A DNA stretch of 10,380 nt from Actinomycetota bacterium (GCA_014360385.1 JACIXO010000018.1:1-10380), one strand, 5' to 3'. Positions 1 to 6,315 are shown, counted from the first letter of the stretch. Numbers and translations are program-made. The notes: generated by a model from the letters alone, not told the origin.

Positions 1-2
1 AT

Positions 3-110
3 GAATATCTAACTGGTATCAATTCCAGGTTTCTGATTCCTGTTTCCTGTATAAATTTCGGGTTAACTCTTGGTTTTTTGGTTTATAGAAATGTGTTTAG
101 TTTTATTTAG
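3..110 (+). CDS. nuoH: C-terminal end of NuoH-like membrane subunit (partial, runs off left edge)
   Basis: An open frame enters from the left edge and ends at TAG 108-110, giving 35 residues. The peptide contains SRFLIPVSCINFGLTLGFLV, a single hydrophobic helix. It resembles the last helix of NuoH, which in the family reads roughly W-K-x-L-x-P-x-x-x-x-N followed by hydrophobic residues. Position also fits, because nuoH normally sits directly before nuoI. NuoH anchors the quinone-binding site and joins the peripheral arm to the membrane arm of complex I. Only the tail is visible, so the assignment rests on one helix and on gene order. An unrelated membrane protein remains possible. Confidence 0.55.
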   Translation, partial: EYLTGINSRFLIPVSCINFGLTLGFLVYRNVFSFI

Positions 111-128
111 TCGGGGATTTAGTCGGAA
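105..128. repeat. 12-base tandem duplication over the nuoH stop
   Basis: ATTTAGTCGG occurs at 105-114 and again at 117-126, with a 12-base period; the last two bases of each unit differ (GG against AA). Because 12 is a multiple of three, the in-frame TAG stop of the upstream gene (108-110) is copied at 120-122. The second copy ends nine bases before the nuoI ATG, so it helps form the nuoI leader. Confidence 0.8.
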
Positions 129-134
129 GTAAGG

Positions 135-563
135 ATGTTACAGATAATTAAAAATTTTTTTATAAACCTAGGAAATATTTTTAAGGGGCCCAGGACCATT
201 CTTTATCCAGCGGAAAGGATTATATTACCCGAGGGTACTCGTGGGCTTCCGCGGCTCAGGTTGAATCTTGATACCCTTGAGATTATTTGCAGCGGGTGCG
301 GGACATGTGCAAGGGTCTGCCCTGAAGGTTGTATAGAGGTTAAGGCAACTGTTAATGAACATGAGAGAAGGAGCCTGGATGAGATTTCCCTTGATCTATC
401 AAGATGCATCTTCTGTGGTAATTGTGCTGAATATTGTGAGCTTAAGGCTATTGAGATGTCTTACAAGTACCAACTTTCAGAATATGAGCTAGGTAGCCTT
501 AAGCTGGAAGAGCTGGAGTTAACGAAGCAGGCTGATTACCCTGTTGAAGACTTCTGGGCCTGA
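135..563 (+). CDS. nuoI: NuoI-like 2x[4Fe-4S] ferredoxin subunit of a complex I-like enzyme
   Basis: A 142-residue iron-sulfur protein that would pass electrons between the peripheral arm and the quinone site of a complex I-like enzyme. Two CxxCxxCxxxC motifs are visible: CSGCGTCARVCP near residues 53-64 and CIFCGNCAEYC near residues 91-101. Each should hold a [4Fe-4S] cluster. The family-typical lead-in FKGPRTILYPAE and the tail after the second motif (a Y-x-L-x-E-Y pattern) match NuoI better than a free ferredoxin. The usual proline after the eighth cysteine is replaced by Glu. The ATG at 135 is preceded by GGAAGTAAGG, and the length is close to short bacterial NuoI. It lies between a NuoH tail and nuoJ/K/N genes, all on the same strand. 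Confidence 0.85.
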   Translation: MLQIIKNFFINLGNIFKGPRTILYPAERIILPEGTRGLPRLRLNLDTLEIICSGCGTCARVCPEGCIEVKATVNEHERRSLDEISLDLSRCIFCGNCAEYCELKAIEMSYKYQLSEYELGSLKLEELELTKQADYPVEDFWA

Positions 564-653
564 TAAGTTGGACTTAAACCTGCAAGTGGTGACTGACAAG
601 TCGTAAAGTATTTCACTTGGTCATTTCCCTAAGCCAGTAGTGGTGAGCGAGCA

Positions 654-1244
654 ATGATACAGAGACAGGATATTATAAATTTCCTTCAGTATCTGGGTGC
701 AGCTGGCACTCTTATATTTTCACTCTTATCATTATTTGTGACGAATCAGAGAAAAAAGCTTGTTTTTTTTGCATGTTTTATTTTGTTCTCTTCCTTCCTG
801 GGGCTTTTGTTCTACTCGGGGGTTACATTATTTGTAACCGGGTTACCTGGCCTTATGGTTCTTCTTTTTATTTTTATTTTGCAGGAGAGTGAACAAAGAA
901 GCAAGGTACTCATGGTTAAAGAAAAAAGCAGAGAAAAAGACAAAGAAAATGCTGATAGAATTAACAGAAATAATCACCATATTTCACAAGCTTTAAGAGT
1001 GATTACCGGAGTTATTTTGTGTATAATAGCTTCATATTTTTTTTATGAGAGCACATTTGACTTTTTTGCCAGGTATGAAAAGGTAAGTACCATATCCATT
1101 GCAAGCACATCTTCGGTAATGAGTGAGTTATACACCAGCTACCTTCCCGTTGTAGTAGTTCTGGCTTTAGCCCTTTTTTCTTCGGCTTTGTGGATTGTTT
1201 TATTTTTAGAAACAATTAAAAAAAGAGATACCAGGAGGGATTAA
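654..1244 (+). CDS. nuoJ: NuoJ-like membrane subunit
   Basis: A 196-residue integral membrane protein with about five hydrophobic segments, a charged central loop (about residues 87-108, rich in K/E/R/N) and a basic C-terminus. Order after nuoI and before nuoK, and the third-helix pattern GLMVLLFIFIL, match NuoJ, where the family reads roughly YVGAIMVLFLFVIM. The YVGAI part, which forms the pi-bulge helix linked to coupling in complex I, is replaced here by TGLPG. An 89-base gap separates it from nuoI. The ATG at 654 follows GTGGTGAG with about six bases of spacing, and an in-frame TAA at 630-632 limits upstream extension. Identity is supported by context more than by sequence; divergence is strong. 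Confidence 0.65.
   Translation: MIQRQDIINFLQYLGAAGTLIFSLLSLFVTNQRKKLVFFACFILFSSFLGLLFYSGVTLFVTGLPGLMVLLFIFILQESEQRSKVLMVKEKSREKDKENADRINRNNHHISQALRVITGVILCIIASYFFYESTFDFFARYEKVSTISIASTSSVMSELYTSYLPVVVVLALALFSSALWIVLFLETIKKRDTRRD
1233..1239 (+). promoter_or_regulatory. Ribosome binding site deciding the TTG start of nuoK
   Basis: AGGAGGG lies within the last codons of nuoJ, eight bases before TTG 1248. It is a near-perfect Shine-Dalgarno sequence. It supports a TTG start, since the next in-frame ATG lies far inside the protein. Confidence 0.8.
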
Positions 1245-1247
1245 CCT

Positions 1248-1592
1248 TTGGGTCTACAAACAGTAATTTATTTCAGCTTTGCCCTGTTTTTGCTGGGAAT
1301 TTTTGGCTTATTTTATAGTAGAACCTTTGTGTCACTTTTGATTTCATTTCATTTAATAATAGTTTCTGGCTGTATTAATTTTTTGGGATTTTCTCTGTTT
1401 TTGTATAAAAGTTCAATATGGGATAAGATTTTTATATTTATAGGAATGATTTCCATATATATTTTCATGTTTTCCCTGATATTTTACAGATATTGTGAAG
1501 CCAGTTCATGGGGAAGCAAGGGTATTTCGAAGGATTTTGAAAACTTCAGGCTTTTTGAGCTGGATTTAAGCTCATGGTGGGGTGAAGATTGA
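1248..1592 (+). CDS. nuoK: NuoK-like membrane subunit lacking the conserved glutamates
   Basis: A 114-residue protein with three hydrophobic helices, matching NuoK in size and layout. Residues 13-49 (FALFLLGIFGLFYSR, then VSLLISFHLIIVSG) line up with the NuoK pattern in which helix 2 reads roughly L-x-x-E-L-x-x-x-x-x-N. In the family this helix carries an essential proton-path glutamate (Glu36 in E. coli); here the aligned residue is His35. The second key glutamate in helix 3 (Glu72 in E. coli) also has no counterpart, because no acidic residue lies between Asp59 and Glu84. There is a hydrophilic C-terminal extension of about 30 residues. The TTG start has a strong ribosome binding site. The stop TGA overlaps the nuoN ATG (TGATG), indicating translational coupling. 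Confidence 0.75.
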   Translation: MGLQTVIYFSFALFLLGIFGLFYSRTFVSLLISFHLIIVSGCINFLGFSLFLYKSSIWDKIFIFIGMISIYIFMFSLIFYRYCEASSWGSKGISKDFENFRLFELDLSSWWGED

Positions 1593-2635
1593 TGGTTCGT
1601 TTGATGAATATTGTTAGCAGGGTAAATCCGTTTTATAGTATAGTCACTCTTTCGATACCACTACTTATTTCAATGTTTTTTGGAATATCTTCCAGAAGGG
1701 CAATAAAAACTTTTTTGGCATGGCTTACCCTTATCTTTCTTTTTCTGGCCATTTTTATCAATGTATATGGTTTTAGAGTAGGTGGAAATTTTTCCAGCCA
1801 GCTTTTCAGTTTTAGTATTTTCCATGTTGTGGGCATATCCATAGTTCTATTTAGTGCCCTGAATATTTTACTGTTTCTATATATACTTCATAGAGAAGAT
1901 GAGCATTTTATCAAAATATTGATTTTGTTTTTGCTTTCAGTTTGTCTTTGTATCCTGGTGCTGATATCCAGAAATTTTCTTATGGTGTTCGTAAGTCTGG
2001 CTGTTTTTTTGGTTTTGGTTTTCCAGCTGGTAGCGAGTCTTAATATTGTGGATATTGTGGATAATAGTAGGGATAATAGAAAAGTGGCCGGGGTAAAGGA
2101 CACAAAGGATCGTGAGAAAAGTGGCCAAATGTATGATAACAGGTATATAATACGGCTTTTTCTTAACCCTTTTCTGGCAGTAATTCTTTTCTTTTTTTCA
2201 TTTTCCATGATATATAGTTCTACTGATTTCAAAAATTTTACTCAGATTGTGGAGGCAGATCTGGTCCTTCTACCTTTTATACTTGGTGGGGTAGCAATTC
2301 TTGCAATTGGAGTTTATGTGTATTTGTTTCTTATTCCTTTCCAGGGTTCCTACCTTAAGTTTATGAGAAGATGCGAGAGTTCATCATTTTCCATTATGTA
2401 TTTTTTGTATCCGCTGGCCGGGATTTTTATGCTGACAAAACTAAATGAGGTAATTTACTACATAGCTGAGAGATACAGAAGTATTGCAGGTTATATTTTT
2501 GTTTTCCTATGTTTTATTTGCTTTGTAAGTTCAAACTTGGGTGCGCTTAAGAGCAAAAGTCTAAGAAGATTTTGTTGTTGTTTACTATTGGCCTTTTTTT
2601 ACTTAATTATGCAATGTTTTCTTTTGGATTTATAG
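1592..2635 (+). CDS. nuoN: NuoN-like antiporter subunit, N-terminal portion (frame-split)
   Basis: A 347-residue, strongly hydrophobic protein beginning at ATG 1592, which overlaps the nuoK stop; TTG 1589 is a possible but less likely start. It covers roughly the first two thirds of an antiporter-type complex I subunit of the NuoN group. The landmark LIPFQ in a mid-protein helix matches the family F-K-x-x-x-x-P-F-H motif, and a later S-x-S-L-R-R matches the N-L-K-R that opens the next helix. Family ionizable residues look lost: helix 5 Glu by Ala, helix 7 Lys by Tyr, helix 8 Lys by Pro or Tyr. A hydrophilic loop near residues 155-182 is unusual. The frame ends at TAG 2633-2635 inside a conserved helix, while the rest of the protein continues in another frame. 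Confidence 0.65.
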   Translation: MVRLMNIVSRVNPFYSIVTLSIPLLISMFFGISSRRAIKTFLAWLTLIFLFLAIFINVYGFRVGGNFSSQLFSFSIFHVVGISIVLFSALNILLFLYILHREDEHFIKILILFLLSVCLCILVLISRNFLMVFVSLAVFLVLVFQLVASLNIVDIVDNSRDNRKVAGVKDTKDREKSGQMYDNRYIIRLFLNPFLAVILFFFSFSMIYSSTDFKNFTQIVEADLVLLPFILGGVAILAIGVYVYLFLIPFQGSYLKFMRRCESSSFSIMYFLYPLAGIFMLTKLNEVIYYIAERYRSIAGYIFVFLCFICFVSSNLGALKSKSLRRFCCCLLLAFFYLIMQCFLLDL

Positions 2636-3204
2636 AGAGGGACAGGGTGGAATGGTTGATTGTGGCTAATCTTTTTACACTGGTAACTAATTTTTTCCCA
2701 ATATGGGGTCTTTTGTTCTTTATGGAAAAGCATCTTGGCAGTGATGCTATAGCAAATCTTAATAGTTTTTTAAGAAGGAATATCTATCTTGGTGTAAATG
2801 CAGTAATAATCTTGCTTTCTTTGTGCGGGCTGGCTGGGACTTCAGGTTATCTTGTCCGATATTATTATATCGAGCCTCTTGTTTATCGCCTGTCAGAAGC
2901 AAGTTCAGGTTTTGGAGCTATCACCTTGCTGGTTATGGTGCTGGTAATTTCTTCTTTTGGGCTCCTGGTTGTAAATATTTTCAGGATTATAGTAAGCCTT
3001 TTTAAACATCCTGATAAAGAAGACAGGGAAGAGGGTATCGGGACTGGATTTCTCATTCCCAGGTTTTATTATGTGTATATGACTCTTTTTACACTTATAA
3101 TTTTATTTGTGGGTGTAATAGGTCTACTTGAAACATTGGGAATGAGTATTCCTGGATTGGGTCTTAGGTTAACTGAGGCTAGTGTTTTTTTGACCGGCAA
3201 ATGA
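2572..3204 (+). CDS. nuoN: NuoN-like antiporter subunit, C-terminal portion (frame-split)
   Basis: An open frame from TTG 2572 to TGA 3204, hydrophobic throughout, completing the NuoN-like protein begun at 1592. LNSFLRRNIYLGVNAVIILL followed by SLCGLAGTSGYLVRYYYI matches the family pattern L-x-G-L-x-R-R-x-P, then F-L-L-S-L-A-G-I-P-P-T-A-G-F-x-G-K. The usual Lys of that last motif is an Arg here. No convincing ribosome binding site precedes TTG 2572, so independent translation is doubtful. Joined to the upstream frame near the T run at 2594-2600, it would give about 537 residues, close to the usual NuoN length of 480-500. I infer one gene interrupted by a frameshift, a base-call error, or recoding. 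Confidence 0.65.
   Translation: MLLFTIGLFLLNYAMFSFGFIERDRVEWLIVANLFTLVTNFFPIWGLLFFMEKHLGSDAIANLNSFLRRNIYLGVNAVIILLSLCGLAGTSGYLVRYYYIEPLVYRLSEASSGFGAITLLVMVLVISSFGLLVVNIFRIIVSLFKHPDKEDREEGIGTGFLIPRFYYVYMTLFTLIILFVGVIGLLETLGMSIPGLGLRLTEASVFLTGK
2594..2600 (+). other. Seven-T run at the likely nuoN frame change
   Basis: GCC followed by seven Ts and AC lies in the 64-base overlap of the two nuoN frames. Adding one T joins the frames (Ala-Phe-Phe-Leu-Leu-Asn-Tyr), as would a -1 ribosomal slip. The site is only partly slippery: TTT re-pairs well at one of the two codons but not at both. A homopolymer sequencing or assembly error is an equally simple explanation. Confidence 0.55.
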
Positions 3205-3218
3205 ATCTGACAATTCTA

Positions 3219-3256
3219 GTAAATAAATTCTTGCGAAAAAACTTTGTAAATAAATT
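3219..3256. repeat. Direct repeat in the spacer after nuoN
   Basis: GTAAATAAATT occurs at 3219-3229 and 3246-3256, with a 27-base period, in the 115-base spacer between nuoN and the DUF1287 gene. No hairpin terminator is evident in this spacer. Confidence 0.5.
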
Positions 3257-3284
3257 TGAATGAATTTTAAGGATTGTGGGGTAA

Positions 3285-3290
3285 TATAAT
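3285..3290 (+). promoter_or_regulatory. Candidate promoter -10 box before the DUF1287 gene
   Basis: A perfect TATAAT lies 30 bases upstream of the GTG start at 3320, in an otherwise non-coding spacer. No good -35 hexamer sits 16-18 bases upstream; TTGAAT at 3256-3261 is too far away at 23 bases. It would give the envelope genes their own promoter, separate from the nuo operon. Confidence 0.4.
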
Positions 3291-3319
3291 CTTCCTGTGG
3301 TTTGTGGTGATTTCTTTAA

Positions 3320-4126
3320 GTGTTTGAAAGAAGAAGGAAAAAGCTAGACATAAGGCAACTTCTTATTATTATCATAATACTCCTTATCACGCTCGGGGTG
3401 GTAATAACGGTTAAAGGCATTAGTTTTAGAAAAGAGCTTGAGCCCCCAACTGCTCTTGCAAATGAACTCCCGAGATTCAGATTAATCGATATGGACAATA
3501 TTGGAATCAAAACTGACGAGGATAAAGATGGAATCAATGACCAGAAAGATATTTTGCTTGGTGCTAAAAAGCAGCTAGAAATAAGAGCCCGAAACATATT
3601 TCTTGAGGGAGAAAAAGAGTCCAATTATTACCCTGGCGGAGATCCACCTCCTGACCTGGCTGTGTCTACTGATATAGTGGCAAGAGCGTTTAGAGAGGCT
3701 GGATTTGACCTTAAGGAACTGGTTCATGAGGATATTATCGAGAATTTTAATGCCTATCCCCTACGCGAGATCTGGAACCAGCGCTTTCCTGATCCGAATA
3801 TTGACTACAGAAGAATTCAGAATCTGGAAGTCTTTTTTAAGAGAAACGCTATTAGTCTAACTACAGTTTTTAGCTCCCTGGATAAAGAAAATCTTAACTC
3901 ATGGCTACCAGGCGATGTAGTTTTTTTCGACATGGATGAAGATGGATACGCTGACAACGTAGGTATTATTTCAGATACTACCACCAGAGATGGAACTCCC
4001 AAGGTTATCTATAACTATATTGACCCTGGCTTTACCTGTGAAGAAAATATACTAGGGCAAAAGCCAATAAAAGGTCATTTTCGGTTCCCTGACCCTCAGA
4101 AGAAGTTTTCTGATAAAGAGGGATAA
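3320..4126 (+). CDS. Membrane-anchored DUF1287 family protein
   Basis: A 268-residue protein with a basic N-terminus (residues 4-8), one hydrophobic helix (about 13-31) and an outward-facing soluble domain, so it is probably anchored to the cytoplasmic membrane. The soluble part matches DUF1287 (YijF-like): VHEDI, then YP, then DPNIDYRRIQNLEVFF, then WLPGDVVFF, VGIISD, and a terminal IKGHFRFP. The role of the family is not established; its fold resembles NlpC/P60-type hydrolases, so an envelope function is an inference. Two DxDxDG-type acidic loops (DEDKDGIND at 66-74 and DMDEDGYAD near 204-212) could bind calcium. Histidines I would expect before VGI and before the N of YN are Asn and Tyr here. 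The start is GTG, with GTGGTGA nine bases upstream. Confidence 0.75.
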   Translation: MFERRRKKLDIRQLLIIIIILLITLGVVITVKGISFRKELEPPTALANELPRFRLIDMDNIGIKTDEDKDGINDQKDILLGAKKQLEIRARNIFLEGEKESNYYPGGDPPPDLAVSTDIVARAFREAGFDLKELVHEDIIENFNAYPLREIWNQRFPDPNIDYRRIQNLEVFFKRNAISLTTVFSSLDKENLNSWLPGDVVFFDMDEDGYADNVGIISDTTTRDGTPKVIYNYIDPGFTCEENILGQKPIKGHFRFPDPQKKFSDKEG

Positions 4127-4176
4127 AGCCGCTGCCTTTTTCAGTATCTCCAGCATGGTGAAATTCATTTTATTTC

Positions 4177-4229
4177 TATTTTCAAAGTGATAGACTTTTA
4201 GTACCCTTGTTTAATCCTATTTGAAAATA
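4177..4229. repeat. 10-base inverted repeat before the 3D-domain gene
   Basis: TATTTTCAAA (4177-4186) and TTTGAAAATA (4220-4229) are perfect inverted copies separated by 33 bases, in the 145-base spacer between the DUF1287 and 3D-domain genes. The long gap and AT content make chance quite possible. A regulator site or an RNA structure are the alternatives. I see no clear promoter hexamers here. Confidence 0.4.
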
Positions 4230-4271
4230 AGCTAGAGTGTATGAGGAAGAAAAAAAGGGGAAAATAGTGAA

Positions 4272-5279
4272 ATGGGAGTTAAAGACGTCAAATTTAATAG
4301 ACTCCTTGAGATAAGAAAGAAAGCTTCATTATTTTTTATGAGTTTCATTTTGCTTTCTTTTTTTCAGATTGTTTTCCCGGCAAAGTTGCATGCTATTACT
4401 CTGAAAGAACTTGGCCAGAGAATATCCGAACTTAGCCAGCAGGAACAAAAATTAATAGAGGAAATAATAGCTTCTGAAGCTCTTGTAGAGAACAAGAGAA
4501 ATCAGATAGAATCCTTAAATTCAGAGCTTGCTCAGTTTGAGGACGAGCTGTCTGGACTCTACCAGAGGAGTAATGAACTTAAGAAGAGCATTGAGGAAAA
4601 AAGAAAATTGCTGGAAGAGAAGGTTGTTTTTTCCTACAAATATCAGAATAATAACATAGCTAAAATTGTTATTAGCGCAAGAGATATAAATGAGGTAGTA
4701 AATACCCTTTATCTTTTTAGAAATGTTATGAAAAGAGAGGCCGAACTTATTGAAAGTTTAAGACTTGAGGAAGAGGAATACGGGAGGATTTTGAGGAAGT
4801 CGGAAGAGAAGAAGAGGGAAATAGAGCAAGTAAAAAACAAAATCCAGCAAGAAGAGCAAAAGCTGGTAGAGAGTATTAAGAAAAACAAATCACTTCTCGA
4901 TAGAGTTAAAAACGAGAGACAAGAGGTTCAGAGTTTGCTGAACGAAGTCAAAAAGAGAATAGCTCAGATACAGCCCCCAGGTCTTACGCTGGTTGGCGAG
5001 TGGGAGATGATAGCCACTGCTTATTATTCAGCTGGTGGTGGTCTTAATGGAGATGGGATTGCTGCCACTGGTCTTAGGGTAAAAAAGGGAATAGTAGCTG
5101 TGGATCCAAGAGTTATACCTCTGGGAACAAAGTTATATATCCCTGGATATGGAGAAGCTTTAGCTGCTGATACCGGGGGGTGGATAAAGGGGAATAGAAT
5201 TGACCTTGCGTTTGATACCCTTGAAGAGTGTTTTAGATTTGGAAGAAGAAGGATTAGAGTATATCTGGTAGAAGATTAA
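4272..5279 (+). CDS. Secreted coiled-coil protein with C-terminal 3D domain (probable peptidoglycan-acting enzyme)
   Basis: A 335-residue exported protein in three parts. Residues 1-41 form a signal peptide with a basic front, a hydrophobic core (20-35) and a likely cut after LHA. Residues about 43-235 are a long charged coiled coil, like the N-terminal regions of CwlO- and PcsB-type cell-wall proteins. Residues 244-335 are a 3D domain, a double-psi beta-barrel related to MltA-type lytic transglycosylases. Its three signature aspartates are visible in AVDPRVIPLGT (Asp278), AADTGG (Asp300) and NRIDLAFD (Asp311). A peptidoglycan-cleaving role at the cell surface follows from family knowledge. 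ATG 4272 is preceded by AGGGGAAAATAGTGAA; a later ATG at 4338 would still leave part of the signal. It follows the DUF1287 gene and may share its promoter. Confidence 0.85.
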   Translation: MGVKDVKFNRLLEIRKKASLFFMSFILLSFFQIVFPAKLHAITLKELGQRISELSQQEQKLIEEIIASEALVENKRNQIESLNSELAQFEDELSGLYQRSNELKKSIEEKRKLLEEKVVFSYKYQNNNIAKIVISARDINEVVNTLYLFRNVMKREAELIESLRLEEEEYGRILRKSEEKKREIEQVKNKIQQEEQKLVESIKKNKSLLDRVKNERQEVQSLLNEVKKRIAQIQPPGLTLVGEWEMIATAYYSAGGGLNGDGIAATGLRVKKGIVAVDPRVIPLGTKLYIPGYGEALAADTGGWIKGNRIDLAFDTLEECFRFGRRRIRVYLVED

Positions 5280-5311
5280 CTTAAAATTTATTACTTCACT
5301 TATTAGTGCTA

Positions 5312-5920
5312 CTACACTACCTCAAATAGCTTTGAGAGACTCTGAAAATCTTCTACATATTTTTCTTCAGGAAAAGCTCCAGCTATTACCTCTTTAGGAT
5401 CACGGAATGAGACAACCTTGAAAGAAGGATTTTCAAATATTTTCATGTGCAGTTCATTCATATTTTTATATTTTATCTGGAGAGAGAAAAAATTGTCCAA
5501 TAGATAAATGGATGTATCAAACCCTAAAGAAATTATAAGGTGTGGAGTTGTAATTGAAATTTCTCTCGAAAGAAATGGGAAGCAATTATTTATATGTTCT
5601 GCCCGCGGAATCGTAATTGTAAGATCAACATTTCTTGGTATACATTTTACCATGTATGTTAAGTAGATATCTTTTTCCAGAGAAAGATCTACTTTATCAA
5701 GGCACTTTCTTATCAAGTTTCCTGTGTCATCACCTGTGTAAGGTGTAACTCCAGCCTCTGCCCCTTCACTGGGATAATATCCTAAAATAATTACTCTTGC
5801 ATTTGGGGCTCCTATTCCGGCTACTGGACTCCTTCTGGTTTTGACGAGATCCTGACATTTTTTACACTGGATAACTTCCTCTCTTAATTTGTTTAAACTT
5901 TCTCTGGCGCTTATAGACAT
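5312..5920 (-). CDS. Divergent uracil-DNA glycosylase superfamily protein (Fe-S type)
   Basis: A 202-residue protein of the family 4/5-type uracil-DNA glycosylase group. The N-terminal CKKC, then a VKC and an NNC about 18 residues later, give the four cysteines that hold the [4Fe-4S] cluster in this group. The span ARVIILGYYPSEGAEAG, then PYTGDDTGNLI, aligns with the family pattern VGEAPGxxEDxxGxPFVGxAGxLL. The first catalytic glutamate position (GEAPG) is Tyr, and the stacking Phe of PFVG is Tyr. Near the C-terminus the expected HPS/HPA motif is not found; VSFRDP occupies its place. It may recognise another lesion or be inactive as a glycosylase. ATG 5920 follows GGGGTAAGGA. It converges on the 3D-domain gene with a 32-base gap that holds no strong terminator. 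Confidence 0.75.
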   Translation of the reverse strand: MSISARESLNKLREEVIQCKKCQDLVKTRRSPVAGIGAPNARVIILGYYPSEGAEAGVTPYTGDDTGNLIRKCLDKVDLSLEKDIYLTYMVKCIPRNVDLTITIPRAEHINNCFPFLSREISITTPHLIISLGFDTSIYLLDNFFSLQIKYKNMNELHMKIFENPSFKVVSFRDPKEVIAGAFPEEKYVEDFQSLSKLFEVV

Positions 5921-6046
5921 TAGAGTCCTTACCCCAAGGCTAAAGATTATGTGGCTGAAAAATTGTTTTGTTATTTCAAATTGTTAAAAATGTTAAAATT
6001 GTTTTAAATTTCAAAATTGAAATTAGTAAAAGTATTTTATAGGTTA

Positions 6047-6071
6047 AGATAGTCGAGACTATCGACTATCT
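6047..6071. repeat. Nested hairpin with GACTATC direct repeat (possible operator)
   Basis: AGATAGTCG (6047-6055) and CGACTATCT (6063-6071) form a perfect 9-base stem around a 7-base loop. A second, mutually exclusive pairing is GATAGTC (6048-6054) with GACTATC (6057-6063). GACTATC is thus present three times: once inverted and twice in direct tandem (6057-6063, 6064-6070). No T run follows on either strand, which argues against a terminator. A regulator binding site is the likeliest role. Confidence 0.55.
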
Positions 6072-6103
6072 AAACTAAATTAACCTGAACTTGGTCTCAC
6101 TTC

Positions 6104-6127
6104 AATAGCTAAACGAATAGCTAAGAG
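6104..6127. repeat. 12-base imperfect tandem repeat
   Basis: AATAGCTAA occurs at 6104-6112 and 6116-6124, with a 12-base period; the three bases that close each unit differ (ACG, GAG). It lies between the hairpin at 6047 and the corrinoid-gene promoter region. Confidence 0.6.
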
Positions 6128-6188
6128 TTCTACTTAATTAAAGTATATAGTAGAATTCCTTTGAGGTAAATAAGATTTTTTAAAAAAA

Positions 6189-6218
6189 TTTACCCTTCAA
6201 AAATTTACCCTTCAAAAA
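6189..6218. repeat. 15-base perfect tandem repeat upstream of the corrinoid gene
   Basis: TTTACCCTTCAAAAA is repeated exactly at 6189-6203 and 6204-6218, with a further partial copy of the A run before it. It is about 110-140 bases upstream of the corrinoid-protein ATG and abuts the candidate promoter, so it could be a pair of activator or repressor half sites, or simply a slippage product. Confidence 0.85.
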
Positions 6219-6239
6219 TTGCCCTATTTGGGGTATTAT
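6211..6239 (+). promoter_or_regulatory. Candidate promoter of the corrinoid-protein gene
   Basis: TTCAAA (6211-6216, four of six bases matching the -35 consensus) and TATTAT (6234-6239, five of six matching the -10 consensus) are 17 bases apart. The -35 box lies inside the second copy of the 15-base repeat. The leader would be about 80 bases and includes the TTTCCACA/TGTGGAAA inverted repeat. Confidence 0.35.
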
Positions 6240-6315
6240 TATGCACAGTTTCCACAGGGCTGGATTATTTTGTATGTAAGGAGAATGTGGAAAGCAAAAT
6301 GAAATTTTAAAAAGA

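Noticed and set aside
1633..2232. Minus-strand open frames opposite nuoN
   Set aside because: They arise from the hydrophobic codon bias of the sense gene and have no family motif.
3205..3319. Terminator of the nuo operon
   Set aside because: No stem with a following T run was found; the spacer shows a direct repeat and a -10-like box only.
5280..5311. Shared terminator between the convergent 3D-domain and glycosylase genes
   Set aside because: Only 4-5 base stems (TAGTG/CACTA, CACT/AGTG) are present, with no T run on either strand.
6285..6302. Five-codon leader peptide (Met-Trp-Lys-Ala-Lys) before the corrinoid gene
   Set aside because: Its AAGGAG lies only one base before the ATG, too close for normal initiation, and nothing suggests attenuation.
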